A stretch of DNA of 64,000 nt from Sphingopyxis bauzanensis (lineage in GTDB: Bacteria > Pseudomonadota > Alphaproteobacteria > Sphingomonadales > Sphingomonadaceae), in the NCBI RefSeq assembly GCF_002205675.1, contig NZ_NISK01000003.1, positions 738,241 through 802,240 of the forward strand, given 5' to 3'. Positions 8,608 through 17,916 of the stretch are shown one piece after another (positions within the stretch are counted from its first letter, which is position 1; every line of letters begins with the position of its first letter). Made by a program: the position numbers and the translations under genes. The notes under the pieces were generated by a model. It did not search any database and was not told the DNA's origin. It was given only the letters and a program-made list of their open reading frames with translations.

Positions 8608-10053
8608 CTAATTGTAGTTCTTGGGGATCAAACGCGCACCTTCGGGATCGCGCAACCCAACCCCGATTGAGGCGCGCAGCGCATCGCTTTCCGCACTCGC
8701 GACAGGATAAGCGCAATAATCGGCGGCGTAGAAGGCGCTAGGGCGATGATTGCCCGACAGCCCTATGCCGCCAAAGGGCGCCGCGGACGAGGCGCCGTTG
8801 GTCGGGCGATTCCAGTTGATCACCCCGGCGCGGGCATTGGCCCAGAACTGGTCGTACAGCTGCGGCGTACCGCCCACCAGCGATGCCGACAGGCCAAAGG
8901 CGGTGTTGTTCGCCTCGGCAATCGCGGCCTCGAACGTCTCCACACGGACGACCTGGAGGAGCGGGCCGAACAGCTCGATGTCGGGGCGCTCGGGCATCGA
9001 CGTCACGTCAATGATACCGGGGGTCAGGAACGGGCGTCCGGCGACCGGGCGCGTCATGTGGCGGATCACCTGACCGCCGTTCGACATCAGGATCAGAAAG
9101 CTTTCGGTCAGACCATCGGCGGCCTCATTGTCGATCACCGGCCCCATATAGGGCGCCGGATCGGCGTGCGGATGATCGACGATCAGCCGGTTGGTCAGCG
9201 CCTTGACCTCTTCCAGCAGCGCATCAGCGAGCGTATCGCGGACGATCAGCCGCCGCGCGTTGCTGCACCGCTGCCCGGCGCTCAGGAACGCCGATTGAAC
9301 GACGATGATTGCCGCGGTGCGAATGTCGGCGGTGTCCCACACGACCATCGGATTGTTGCCGCCCATTTCGAGCGCCAGCATCTTGCCCGGCTGGCCAGCG
9401 AACTGGCGGTTAAGCGCAAGCCCGGTGCGTGCCGAGCCGGTGAACAGCAGGCCATCGATGCCTTCGTGTCCCGCCAGCGCCTTGCCGGTATCGGGACCGC
9501 CGACGATCAGCCGCAGCACCTCTTGCGGTACCCCGGCGCTGTGAAACAACTCTACCAACTTGGCGCCAACCGCCGGGGTCTTCTCGGACGGTTTGAACAG
9601 CACCGAATTGCCCGCAATCAGCGCCGGGACGATATGGCCGTTAGGCAAATGGGCGGGGAAATTATAGGGTCCGAGCACCGCCAGCGCGCCGTGGGGCTTG
9701 TGGCGCACCGCGTTGCGCAGGCCCATCGCACCTTCGATCCGCCGGTTTGGGGTGCGTTCGCCATAGGATTTTACCGAAATATCGACTTTGGCCACCACCG
9801 ATTCGACCTCGGTGCGCGCTTCCCACAAGGGTTTGCCGGTTTCGCGCGCTATCAGGTCGGCGAGCACTTCGCCTTCGGCTTTGACCCGGTCGGCAAAGCG
9901 GCGCAGCGTTTCGGTGCGGAAGGTGACCGCTTTGGCCGCCCATTCGGGCCAGGCACCCCGCGCGATGGCGACCTCGTCATCGATATTGCTGACCGTGCCG
10001 CGCCACAGCTCTTCACCGGTTGCGGGTTCGAAGGAAAGCAGGGTGTCACTCAT
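8608..10053 (-). CDS. astD: Succinylglutamate-semialdehyde dehydrogenase
   Basis: NAD-dependent oxidation of N-succinylglutamate semialdehyde to N-succinylglutamate, fourth step of the arginine succinyltransferase pathway. About 481 residues from MSDTLLSFEP. Aldehyde-dehydrogenase motifs are present: GPYNFPAHLPNGH, the general-base glutamate in LALEMGGNNP and the nucleophile cysteine in SAGQRCSNARR. The end SGNHRPSAFYAADYCAYP is characteristic of AstD. The other ast genes are not adjacent, so the pathway is either split or used as a general succinyl-semialdehyde oxidation. The frame is open to 10191, but 10053 is the conserved start. Confidence 0.93.
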   Translation of the reverse strand: MSDTLLSFEPATGEELWRGTVSNIDDEVAIARGAWPEWAAKAVTFRTETLRRFADRVKAEGEVLADLIARETGKPLWEARTEVESVVAKVDISVKSYGERTPNRRIEGAMGLRNAVRHKPHGALAVLGPYNFPAHLPNGHIVPALIAGNSVLFKPSEKTPAVGAKLVELFHSAGVPQEVLRLIVGGPDTGKALAGHEGIDGLLFTGSARTGLALNRQFAGQPGKMLALEMGGNNPMVVWDTADIRTAAIIVVQSAFLSAGQRCSNARRLIVRDTLADALLEEVKALTNRLIVDHPHADPAPYMGPVIDNEAADGLTESFLILMSNGGQVIRHMTRPVAGRPFLTPGIIDVTSMPERPDIELFGPLLQVVRVETFEAAIAEANNTAFGLSASLVGGTPQLYDQFWANARAGVINWNRPTNGASSAAPFGGIGLSGNHRPSAFYAADYCAYPVASAESDALRASIGVGLRDPEGARLIPKNYN

Positions 10054-10139
10054 GGTCGCCCCGGTCTTATCGGCGAAAGCCGGCGGCGGCAACCTGCGCT
10101 GCGGCATGGTGCGACGGATTGCTTGCACCCTGTAGCGTG

Positions 10140-11075
10140 GTGGCGATAGACAGGGCCGCACATCGACAAGGGGAACGTGCCATTTTAGCAAAACAGGACA
10201 GCCGCCGCGACTGGTCCGACCAATATTGGTGGTCGGGCGATGGCGTCAGGCTGCATGCGCGCGTCTATGCAGGGTCGGACGGGGCCGAGCATGCGCCGCC
10301 GGTGCTGTGCATGCCGGGGCTTGCTCGCAACGCGCGCGATTTCGAGCTGCTGGCGCCGCATGTCGCGCAGCAGCGCAAGACGATCGTCATCGAATTCCGC
10401 GGGCGGGGCGAAAGCGCCTTTGCCAAGGATCCGATGACCTATGTCCCGCTGACCTATGTCCAGGATGTCGTCGCGCTGCTCGACGAACTGGGTATCGATC
10501 GGTTTGCGACGATTGGCACCTCATTGGGCGGGCTGGTATCGATGCTGATGGCAACGACGCTGCCCGGGCGGCTGGTCGGCGCGGTGCTCAACGATGTCGG
10601 ACCGGAGCTTCAGACCAGCGGATTGGAACGCATCCGCGATTATATCGGGGCAGGGGGCAGCCAGCCGACGTGGATGCACGCGGCGCGTGCTTTTTCCGAA
10701 CTCAACGGCGCGATCTATCCCCATTATGCCATTCACGACTGGCTGCGGCTGACCAAACGCACCCACCGGCTGACTCCCGAAGGGCGGATCGTCACCGATT
10801 ATGACAAGCAGATCGCGGCGCCTTTGCGCATGACCGGCGGCGAGGCAGCGTTCGATATGTGGCCGGTCTATCGCGCGCTGGGGACCGTGCCGTTGCTGAT
10901 CCTGCGCGGCGAGCTATCGGACATTTTGGCGCAGTCGGCGGGTGAAAAGATGGTTGCTGAACTGCCGCATGCCAAACTGATTGAGGTGCAAGGCGTCGGC
11001 CACGCCCCGACGCTCGACGAGCCCGAAGCGGTCGCGGCGATCGACGCGTGGCTGGCGGAACTGCCGACCGCGTGA
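10140..11075 (+). CDS. Alpha/beta hydrolase
   Basis: About 310 residues. It has the oxyanion region VLCMPGLARNARDF, the FRGRGES turn, the nucleophile elbow GTSLGG (serine nucleophile) and a late histidine in GVGHAPTLDEP, completing a Ser-Asp-His triad. The substrate cannot be told; the family includes esterases and C-C hydrolases. The start is not clear: GTG at 10137/10140 is given, but an AGGGGA sequence near 10169 sits 8 bases before an ATT at 10182, which could be the real start. The stop overlaps the next gene (GTGA), so the two genes are probably coupled. Confidence 0.85.
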   Translation: MAIDRAAHRQGERAILAKQDSRRDWSDQYWWSGDGVRLHARVYAGSDGAEHAPPVLCMPGLARNARDFELLAPHVAQQRKTIVIEFRGRGESAFAKDPMTYVPLTYVQDVVALLDELGIDRFATIGTSLGGLVSMLMATTLPGRLVGAVLNDVGPELQTSGLERIRDYIGAGGSQPTWMHAARAFSELNGAIYPHYAIHDWLRLTKRTHRLTPEGRIVTDYDKQIAAPLRMTGGEAAFDMWPVYRALGTVPLLILRGELSDILAQSAGEKMVAELPHAKLIEVQGVGHAPTLDEPEAVAAIDAWLAELPTA

Positions 11076-12214
11076 CGGGGATTTTACCGCCTGCGCGCCT
11101 GTTGCACCTCCATTCAAGCTTTTCGCTGGGGGGCAAGGAAGCCCGCGCCGTGCGGCAAATGAATTTGATGGGGCCGCGCGCGCAGCATACAATATTATCA
11201 GCGGTACCCGACGCGATGAGCGCGCGAGATGCGATCGATCCCGCTATCGACGTTGAATTTCCGGCCGATGCGCCGCCGCTGCACGGGAAGCCGGGGCTGG
11301 CGCGCTACCGCGATCTTGCTGCCTATATGCAGCAATTCGATCTGGTGCTCAGCTATAATTGGGGGGCGATGGATGGGGTGATGGCGCACCGCGTCTTCGC
11401 GCCGTTTCGCGACCTGCCGCCGCTGATCCACCATGAGGACGGGTTCAACGAGGATGAGAGCGTCCGGCGCAACTGGAAGCGCAACGGCTTTCGCCGCCTT
11501 GCACTGCCGACTGCCGTGGCGCTGGTGGTGCCGTCGACGCTCCTTGAGCGGATCGCGGCGGACGAATGGCGCGCTCGGCGGCGCACGGTACTGATCCGTA
11601 ACGGGATCGACACCGAAGCTTATGAAGGGGGGCCATCGGTCGCGATTTCGGGCCTTGAGCGGCGGGAAGGCGACGTGGTGATCGGCACCGTCGCGGGCCT
11701 ACGCAAGGTCAAGGATCTGCCACGGCTCGTCCGTGCAGTCGCGCCGTTGCCCGCGCATGTCCGGCTGGTCACCGTCGGCGAAGGGCCGGAGCGCGCCGCC
11801 ATCGCCGCCGAAGCGGAGTCCTGCGGGATCGCCGACCGGCTCGTAATGCCGGGGTTCATGACCGAGCCCGCGCGCTGGATCGGCCATTTCGATCTGCTTG
11901 CGCTGTCGTCACAAAGCGAGCAGGCGCCGATCGCCGTGATTGAGGCGATGGCGGCGGGTTTGCCGGTGGTCAGCCCCGATGTGGGGGATGTTGCCGCGAT
12001 GGTCGCACCCGACAACCGGCACTTTATTGCTACCGACGAAAATGGATTTCGCGCCGCACTGGCCGAACTGACGGACGATAGCGACCTCCGCATCCGGATC
12101 GGCGCCGCGAACCGGCGCGTCGCTGCCGAGCGCTTCGATGAATCGACCATGGTCGCGGCGTATGAAAATCTCTATGGTCGGGCGCTCAAGGGCCGCCGCC
12201 TCTTTGCGGGCTAG
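11072..12214 (+). CDS. Glycosyltransferase, GT4-like
   Basis: 380 residues, GT-B fold expected. The C-terminal half has the family 4 signature EAMAAGLPVVSPDVGD, where the glutamate binds the nucleotide-sugar, preceded by VGEGPERAAIAAEAESCGI. The N-terminal half has the motif LHLHSSFSLGGKEAR. It probably transfers a sugar to a lipid or polysaccharide at the cytoplasmic face; acceptor unknown. The start is GTG at 11072, overlapping the hydrolase stop by four bases. Confidence 0.87.
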   Translation: MTGILPPARLLHLHSSFSLGGKEARAVRQMNLMGPRAQHTILSAVPDAMSARDAIDPAIDVEFPADAPPLHGKPGLARYRDLAAYMQQFDLVLSYNWGAMDGVMAHRVFAPFRDLPPLIHHEDGFNEDESVRRNWKRNGFRRLALPTAVALVVPSTLLERIAADEWRARRRTVLIRNGIDTEAYEGGPSVAISGLERREGDVVIGTVAGLRKVKDLPRLVRAVAPLPAHVRLVTVGEGPERAAIAAEAESCGIADRLVMPGFMTEPARWIGHFDLLALSSQSEQAPIAVIEAMAAGLPVVSPDVGDVAAMVAPDNRHFIATDENGFRAALAELTDDSDLRIRIGAANRRVAAERFDESTMVAAYENLYGRALKGRRLFAG

Positions 12215-12316
12215 CCAGCCGCGGAACCATTGACTTTCGCCGCGCGCTTCCGCTTACGGAACCGAAACGGGGACTGGCCGGGACGTGGACGGCCGGTGGA
12301 GAGAAAGAGATCTAAA

Positions 12317-13720
12317 ATGTTCAAAGGATTGAAGCCCATCCTTTACGGCGGCCGTGAAGTCTGGCCGTTGGTTGAGGGCGGCAAGGGCGTGTCGGCGACC
12401 AATCATATGTCGAGCGGTGCTTGGGCCGCAGCGGGCGGTATCGGTACCGTGTCGGCGGTCAACGCCGACAGCTATGACGCCGAGGGCAAGATCGTCCCGC
12501 AGGTGTACAAGTCGCTGACCCGCAAGGAACGCCACGAGGAATTGATCCACTACGGCATCGAAGGCGCGGTGGCGCAGGTCGAACGCGCCTATGAAGTGTC
12601 GGGCGGCAAGGGCGCGATCAACATCAATGTCCTGTGGGAAATGGGCGGCGCGCAGCAGATCCTCGAAGGTGTGCTGGCGCGAACCAAGGGCATGGTTGCG
12701 GGCGTCACCTGCGGCGCCGGGATGCCCTACAAGCTCAGCGAAATCGCCGAGCGCCACAATGTCATGTACCTGCCGATAATCAGTTCGGCGCGCGCCTTTC
12801 GCGCGCTGTGGAAGCGCGCCTATCACAAGGTGCCGCATCTGCTCGGCGCGGTGGTTTACGAGGATCCCTGGCTTGCGGGTGGTCACAACGGCCTGTCGAA
12901 CGCCGAAGATCCGCTGGTGCCGCAGGATCCGTACCCGCGCGTCAAGGCGTTGCGCGACGTCATGACGGCGGAAGGAATCGCCGACTCTGTACCGATCGTG
13001 ATGGCCGGCGGTGTCTGGTATTTGCGCGACTGGGAAAACTGGATCGACAATCCCGAGCTGGGCCAGATCGTCTTTCAGTACGGCACCCGGCCGCTGCTGA
13101 CCGAAGAAAGCCCGATTCCGCAGGCGTGGAAGGATCGCCTCCGCACCCTCGATGACGGCGACGTGCTGCTCCACCGTTTTTCGCCGACAGGCTTTTACTC
13201 GAGCGCGGTCCGAACGCCGTTTCTGCGCGATCTCGAAGCGCGGTCGGAACGCCAGATTCCCTATTCGAAGCAGGAGGCTGGCGATCATATCGTCCAGCTC
13301 GACGTCGGGGTGAAGGGCAAGAATTTTTGGGTCACCCCCCACGACCGCGCCCGCGCGCGCGACTGGGCAGCCGAAGGCTACACCGAGGCGTTGAAGACCC
13401 CCGACAACACGGTGGTTTTTGTCACCGAAACCGACAAGGCGGTGATCCGCAAGGACCAGACCGATTGCATGGGTTGCCTGTCGCATTGCGGTTTTTCGTC
13501 GTGGAAGGATCATGACGATTACACCACCGGCTACCTCGCCGATCCGCGCAGCTTCTGCATCCAGAAGACGTTGCAGGATATCGCACACGGCGGCGATCCT
13601 GAGCAAAATTTGATGTTTGCCGGCCACGCCGCGTTCAATTTCAAGACCGATCCGTTTTATTCGAACAACTTCACCCCGACGGTGAAGCAACTGGTGGACC
13701 GGATTTTGACGGGGGATTAA
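12317..13720 (+). CDS. Nitronate monooxygenase-like flavoprotein
   Basis: 467 residues, longer than usual nitronate monooxygenases (about 320-380). The TIM-barrel FMN region is recognisable: GVSATNHMSSGAWAAAGGIG, then VAGVTCGAGMP and VPIVMAGGVWYLRDW. A C-terminal part not found in the ordinary enzyme carries a cysteine cluster, CMGCLSHCGF near residue 385 and another cysteine about 30 residues later. This could bind a metal or an iron-sulfur cluster. The start at 12317 has a GGAGAGAAAGAG stretch upstream. The substrate is unknown; family members oxidise nitronates or act as enoyl-reductase-like enzymes. Confidence 0.75.
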   Translation: MFKGLKPILYGGREVWPLVEGGKGVSATNHMSSGAWAAAGGIGTVSAVNADSYDAEGKIVPQVYKSLTRKERHEELIHYGIEGAVAQVERAYEVSGGKGAININVLWEMGGAQQILEGVLARTKGMVAGVTCGAGMPYKLSEIAERHNVMYLPIISSARAFRALWKRAYHKVPHLLGAVVYEDPWLAGGHNGLSNAEDPLVPQDPYPRVKALRDVMTAEGIADSVPIVMAGGVWYLRDWENWIDNPELGQIVFQYGTRPLLTEESPIPQAWKDRLRTLDDGDVLLHRFSPTGFYSSAVRTPFLRDLEARSERQIPYSKQEAGDHIVQLDVGVKGKNFWVTPHDRARARDWAAEGYTEALKTPDNTVVFVTETDKAVIRKDQTDCMGCLSHCGFSSWKDHDDYTTGYLADPRSFCIQKTLQDIAHGGDPEQNLMFAGHAAFNFKTDPFYSNNFTPTVKQLVDRILTGD

Positions 13721-13724
13721 CGGC

Positions 13725-13815
13725 CGTCGCCCCCGCGAAGGCGGGGGCCGTTGTTGGTTTGCTTTACACTGCCTGAGGAGACTCTCTAGCGGCCCCCGCC
13801 CTCGCGGGGGCGACG
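13725..13815. repeat. Palindromic repeat, family C (copy 1)
   Basis: Arms CGTCGCCCCCGCGAAGGCGG at the left and GCCCTCGCGGGGGCGACG at the right form a GC-rich hairpin between convergent genes. A related copy is at 16632-16720. Confidence 0.85.
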
Positions 13816-13820
13816 AGTTA

Positions 13821-14819
13821 TCATGCCCATCCTTCCAGCACCTGGTCCTGCGGGCGGTGGCCGTCGCACCAGGCGCGGATGTTGGCGATGACTTTTTCGC
13901 CCGAAGCCTCGCGGCCTTCTATCGTCGCCGAGCCCAGGTGTGGCAGCAGCACGACATTGTCGAGCGCGAGCAGCGCCGGGTCGACCGCGGGCTCATGGGT
14001 GTAAACGTCGAGCCCGGCACCGGCGATGCGGCCGGTCTGGAGCGCCGCGATCAGCGCCTTTTCGTCGACGATCTCGCCGCGCGCGGTGTTGATCAGATAG
14101 GCGGTCGGCTTCATCGATCCGATGCGCGCCGCGCTCACGATTTCGTGCGTTTCGGCGGTATGCGGGCAGTGGAGCGTCACGATGTCGCTGATCCGCAGCA
14201 AGGTATCGACGCTGGCGTGATAACTCGCGCCCAATTCCTCCTCGATCGCTTCAGGCAGGCGGCGGCGATTGTGATAATGGATCGACAGGCCAAAGGCGCG
14301 CGCGCGGCGCGCGACCGCCAAGCCAATGCGCCCCATGCCGATGATGCCAAGCAATTTGCCGCCGACGCGGTGGCCGAGCATCGCGCTGGGCGCCCAGCCG
14401 GCCCATTGGCCCGAGCGCATCAGTTTTTCGCCCTCGGCCAGTCGTCGCGGCACCGACAGAATCAGCGCCATCGTCATGTCGGCGGTGTCTTCGGTGAACA
14501 CCCCCGGCGTGTTCGACACCATGATCCCCTTGGCGCGCGCTGCGGCTAGGTCGATATGATCGACCCCGGCGCCGAAATTGGCGATCAGTTTGAGCCTTTC
14601 GCCCGCGGCCGCCAGCACCTCGGCATCGATCTCGTCGGTCACCGTCGGCACGAACACGTCGCAATCGGCCACGGCAGCCTTCAGCTCGTCCTTGGTGAAC
14701 GCTTGATCATTGGCCGACAGCGCGACGTCGAACAATTCGGCCATGCGCGCTTCGACATGCGGCATCAGCTGGCGAGTAACGATGACGCGCGGGCGTTTCG
14801 GGCGGGATGAATCGGGCAT
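13821..14819 (-). CDS. D-2-hydroxyacid dehydrogenase (glyoxylate/hydroxypyruvate reductase type)
   Basis: 332 residues. NAD(P)-binding Rossmann motif GIIGMGRIGLAVARRA near residue 160, catalytic arginine in INTARGEIVDEKAL, a glutamate in the same loop region, and the catalytic histidine in LLPHLGSATIEGR. These belong to the D-isomer-specific 2-hydroxyacid dehydrogenases. The FGAGVDHIDL and NTPGVFTEDTADM segments are like glyoxylate/hydroxypyruvate reductases. The start at 14819 (MPDSSRPK) is used; the frame is open to 14855. Confidence 0.9.
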   Translation of the reverse strand: MPDSSRPKRPRVIVTRQLMPHVEARMAELFDVALSANDQAFTKDELKAAVADCDVFVPTVTDEIDAEVLAAAGERLKLIANFGAGVDHIDLAAARAKGIMVSNTPGVFTEDTADMTMALILSVPRRLAEGEKLMRSGQWAGWAPSAMLGHRVGGKLLGIIGMGRIGLAVARRARAFGLSIHYHNRRRLPEAIEEELGASYHASVDTLLRISDIVTLHCPHTAETHEIVSAARIGSMKPTAYLINTARGEIVDEKALIAALQTGRIAGAGLDVYTHEPAVDPALLALDNVVLLPHLGSATIEGREASGEKVIANIRAWCDGHRPQDQVLEGWA

Positions 14820-14956
14820 GGGCGCCGATAGAGCGCGCCGCGGCGCGGCGGTCAAGTGTGCGAGCGCGGAAAGAACCGCGAAAAGTCTGGGGATGAACGC
14901 AGCCTTTTGCGCGGCGAGCGGTTGAATTGGCGACCCGATTTTGACAAGGCAATACC

Positions 14957-15418
14957 ATGACCAGCCGCCTGATACTCGCAGCCGCCGCGCTGACAGCCGT
15001 CGTGGGACCGGCGTCCGCGCAATCCGACCCTGTCAAACTCCCCTATTGGGCGTCGATCAGCGTCGATGAGGCGCGGATGCGCAAGGGGCCGTCGCCCGAC
15101 GTGCCGGTGATCTGGGAATATCGGCGCAAGGATTTGCCGGTCAAGGTTGTCGCGCGATTTGAAACCTGGCGCAAGATCGAGGATCCCGACGGGACGCAGG
15201 GCTGGATGGCGGCACGGCTGCTCAGTCGCACGCGCACCGCGATCGTGACGGGCGAGATCCGCCCGATGCGCGAAGCGGCGAGTCTATCGGCCGCGGTCGC
15301 CTATCGCGCCGAACCCGGCGTCGTTGGGCGGATCACCGACTGCGCCGACGGTTGGTGCCGCTTCGATGTGAAGGGGCGTAGCGGCTGGATCCAGACCGAC
15401 CATATCTGGGGCGACTGA
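14957..15418 (+). CDS. Secreted SH3-domain protein
   Basis: 153 residues. A Sec signal peptide (about residues 1-22, ending GPASA-Q) is followed by two bacterial SH3-like segments: VDEARMRKGPSPDVPVIWEY with GWMAARLL, then EPGVVGRITDCADGWCRFDVKGRSGWI. This is the SH3_3/SH3_4 type found in periplasmic proteins that bind cell wall or proteins. Monocistronic by context; function not known. Confidence 0.85.
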   Translation: MTSRLILAAAALTAVVGPASAQSDPVKLPYWASISVDEARMRKGPSPDVPVIWEYRRKDLPVKVVARFETWRKIEDPDGTQGWMAARLLSRTRTAIVTGEIRPMREAASLSAAVAYRAEPGVVGRITDCADGWCRFDVKGRSGWIQTDHIWGD

Positions 15419-15448
15419 TGCCCCCCCCGAATGGGCCGCTCATAGGGA

Positions 15449-15841
15449 TCAGTTTTTCTTGGGCGTGACGGTTACCGTCGTTCCATCGGGTGCGGTCGCG
15501 GTAAAGCTGCCATTGGCAGCGGTCGGCGACAGGCTCCAGCACACTTCTGCCTCATCACCATCGGGATCGAAGCAATCTTTGCCATCCTTGAACGCGATTT
15601 TGCCGTTGATGGCTTTGCCCTTCGGATCGGTATCGACATAGGTGCCGTCGGCATTGATCGTGGTCGAAGCAATCGTGCCATCGGCCATCTTCACTTCATA
15701 CTCGCCCGGCTGCGTCCCGGAACTCGCCGCTACTGCGGGCGCCGTCGTTTCGGCAGGCGCGGCGGTTTCCTTTGCTTCCTCGGCTTGCTGCGAGCAGGCG
15801 GATAAAGCGGCGACGGCGGCAAGCAGAACTAGTTTTTTCAT
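15449..15841 (-). CDS. Putative lipoprotein
   Basis: 130 residues. The start MKKLVLLAAVAALSAC is a lipoprotein signal with lipobox LSAC, so the mature protein is probably lipid-anchored. A low-complexity alanine/threonine linker follows, then a small domain with the phrases GEYEVKMADGT and EVCWSLSPTAANGSF. The domain could not be placed in a named family. Convergent with the SH3 gene. Confidence 0.75.
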   Translation of the reverse strand: MKKLVLLAAVAALSACSQQAEEAKETAAPAETTAPAVAASSGTQPGEYEVKMADGTIASTTINADGTYVDTDPKGKAINGKIAFKDGKDCFDPDGDEAEVCWSLSPTAANGSFTATAPDGTTVTVTPKKN

Positions 15842-15974
15842 GGCAAAGTCTCCCCCTTAAGACGCCGACAGGCTAAGCGTTCTGGATGGCGCCTGCAATC
15901 CCTCGATAGGCTTACCGAAAAAGGGCCGATGGTTGCCCATCGACCCTTCTCGGTTACCTGATCTCAGCTAACGC

Positions 15975-16445
15975 TTAACGGCGCCAGTTGAAGTGGTTGC
16001 GGTACACCTTCACCACCCGACCGTTCCGCTCGTTGACGAGCAGCAGGTCGTTGTAGTGACGCACATAGGTCAGGTTACGACCGGCGCGCGGCACGCCCCA
16101 GCGGCTGTCGTAGCTCGGACGATACGCCGGGGAGTAATAGTTCGAGCGGAGCGTCGAACCGACGCGGAACTGCTGATAACGGAACGGCGCGCGATAATTC
16201 TGATAGCGGCTTTCCTGGCGCCAGTCGCGACGGTCTTCGCGCAGTTCCTGACGCGCCTTGCGAACATCACGGCGCTCTTCGCGCACGTCGTCACGATCGC
16301 CATAGCGCTGGGCCTCACGCAACTCGCGCTGTTCCTCGCGAACGTCCTGACGGCTTTCGCGAACTTCACCGCGCGTCTGGGCCAAAGCCGCGCCCGGGAC
16401 CATCAGGGCCGCGATCAGCCCGGCGGTGAGAAATTTGGTCTTCAT
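15975..16445 (-). CDS. RcnB-like periplasmic protein
   Basis: 156 residues. Sec signal peptide ending GAALAQ, then about 65 residues of charged, arginine/glutamate-rich repeats (REERRDVRKARQELREDRRD) likely to be helical, then a C-terminal domain with the RcnB-family features LRSNYYSPAY and LLLVNERNGRVVKVY. RcnB in E. coli helps nickel/cobalt homeostasis; whether this protein does so is unknown. It is monocistronic. Confidence 0.75.
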   Translation of the reverse strand: MKTKFLTAGLIAALMVPGAALAQTRGEVRESRQDVREEQRELREAQRYGDRDDVREERRDVRKARQELREDRRDWRQESRYQNYRAPFRYQQFRVGSTLRSNYYSPAYRPSYDSRWGVPRAGRNLTYVRHYNDLLLVNERNGRVVKVYRNHFNWRR

Positions 16446-16631
16446 TGGTCTATCCTTTCAATCCGTCAGGGGGAGGGGACTGCCCGATGACAAGTGAAGG
16501 ATTAGCCGATTCGATTTGAACGGCACCGGAATGCACCGTTTATTTTCAGGACATTAGTGTCGCAATTTGTCGCGACGAAACGACGAAACGGCGCCGCCTT
16601 GCGACGGCGCCGTGCAACCTTTTCGATAACC

Positions 16632-16720
16632 CGTCGCCCCCGCGAAGGCGGGGGTCGTTGGACGGTCAACACCCGGACCGGAAGATGTGGTTGCGAGCGG
16701 CCCCCGCCTTCGCGGGGGCA
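16632..16720. repeat. Palindromic repeat, family C (copy 2)
   Basis: Arms CGTCGCCCCCGCGAAGGCGG and GGCCCCCGCCTTCGCGGGGG flank about 40 bases. It is close to the copy at 13725-13815. It lies just beyond the thiolase stop on the minus strand. Confidence 0.85.
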
Positions 16721-16728
16721 ATAATAGT

Positions 16729-17916
16729 TTAAACCAGCTCGATCGCCACCGCCGTGGCTTCGCCGCCGCCGATGCACAAGCTGGCGATGCCGCGCGTCTT
16801 GCCATGGCGTTGCAGCGCCGCGATTAGCGTCGTGATGATGCGGGTGCCGCTGGCGCCGATCGGGTGGCCGAGCGCGGTTGCGCCGCCGTGGACGTTGATC
16901 TTGTCGTGCGGAATGCCGAGGTCGTGCATCGCGAACATCGCGACGCAGGCAAAGGCTTCGTTGACTTCGAACAGGTCGACGTCGCCGATCGTCCAGTCGG
17001 CCTTGGCTAGCACCTTGTTGATCGCACCGACCGGGGCGATGGTGAAGTCCTTTGGTTCCTGCGCATGCGCGGCGTGCGCGATGAGGCGCGCGACGGGCTT
17101 CGCGCCCTTGGCGTCGGCTACCGACTGGCGGGTCAGCACGACGGCGGCGGCGCCGTCCGAAATCGAGCTGCTGGTCGCCGCCGTAATCGTGCCGTCCTTG
17201 GCGAAGGCGGGTTTCAGCGTCGGGATCTTGTCGGGCATCGCCTTGCCGGGGGCTTCGTCGGTGTCGACGATGGTGTCGCCCTTGCGGCCCGCGATGGTGA
17301 CCGGCGCGATTTCAGCGGCGAAGGCACCATCGGTGATCGCCGCCTTGGCGCGGCTCAGCGAGGTCAGCGTATAGTCGTCCTGCGCCTGCCGCGACAGCTG
17401 GTACGCATCGGCGGTGTCCTGCGCAAAAGTCCCCATCGCGCGGCCCGCCTCATAAGCGTCTTCCAGCCCGTCGAGGAACATGTGGTCATAGGCGGTGTCG
17501 TGGCCGATGCGGGCGCCGCCGCGATGCTTTTTGAGCAGGTAGGGCGCGTTGGTCATCGATTCCATGCCGCCCGCGACGATCAGGTCGACGCTGCCCGCGG
17601 CGAGCGCTTCGGCGCCCATGATCACCGTCTGCATGCCCGAACCGCACACCTTGTTGACGGTGGTCGCCTGCACCGACTTGGGCAGGCCGGCCTTGATCGC
17701 AGCCTGACGCGCCGGCGCCTGGCCGAGGCCGGCGGGAAGCACGCAGCCCATGTAAATACGCTCGATGTCGTCGCCCGACACGCCCGCGCGATCGACCGCC
17801 GCCTTGACCGCGGTCGCACCGAGATCGGTCGCGCTCGCGTCCGAAAGGCTGCCCTGCATGCTGCCCATCGGGGTGCGGGCATAGGACAAGAAGACGACGG
17901 GATCGGTGGCGGTCAT
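16729..17916 (-). CDS. Acetyl-CoA C-acetyltransferase (thiolase)
   Basis: 395 residues, thiolase I/II fold. It carries the acyl-enzyme cysteine in NKVCGSGMQ near residue 90, histidine in HGGATALGHPIGASG near 350 and the proton-transfer cysteine in SLCIGGGEATA near 380. The length and GSGMQ context fit a biosynthetic/degradative acetoacetyl-CoA thiolase. The frame is open to 18033, but the start at 17916 gives the standard N-terminus. Upstream lies a 320-base gap and then the accessory insert. Confidence 0.93.
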   Translation of the reverse strand: MTATDPVVFLSYARTPMGSMQGSLSDASATDLGATAVKAAVDRAGVSGDDIERIYMGCVLPAGLGQAPARQAAIKAGLPKSVQATTVNKVCGSGMQTVIMGAEALAAGSVDLIVAGGMESMTNAPYLLKKHRGGARIGHDTAYDHMFLDGLEDAYEAGRAMGTFAQDTADAYQLSRQAQDDYTLTSLSRAKAAITDGAFAAEIAPVTIAGRKGDTIVDTDEAPGKAMPDKIPTLKPAFAKDGTITAATSSSISDGAAAVVLTRQSVADAKGAKPVARLIAHAAHAQEPKDFTIAPVGAINKVLAKADWTIGDVDLFEVNEAFACVAMFAMHDLGIPHDKINVHGGATALGHPIGASGTRIITTLIAALQRHGKTRGIASLCIGGGEATAVAIELV

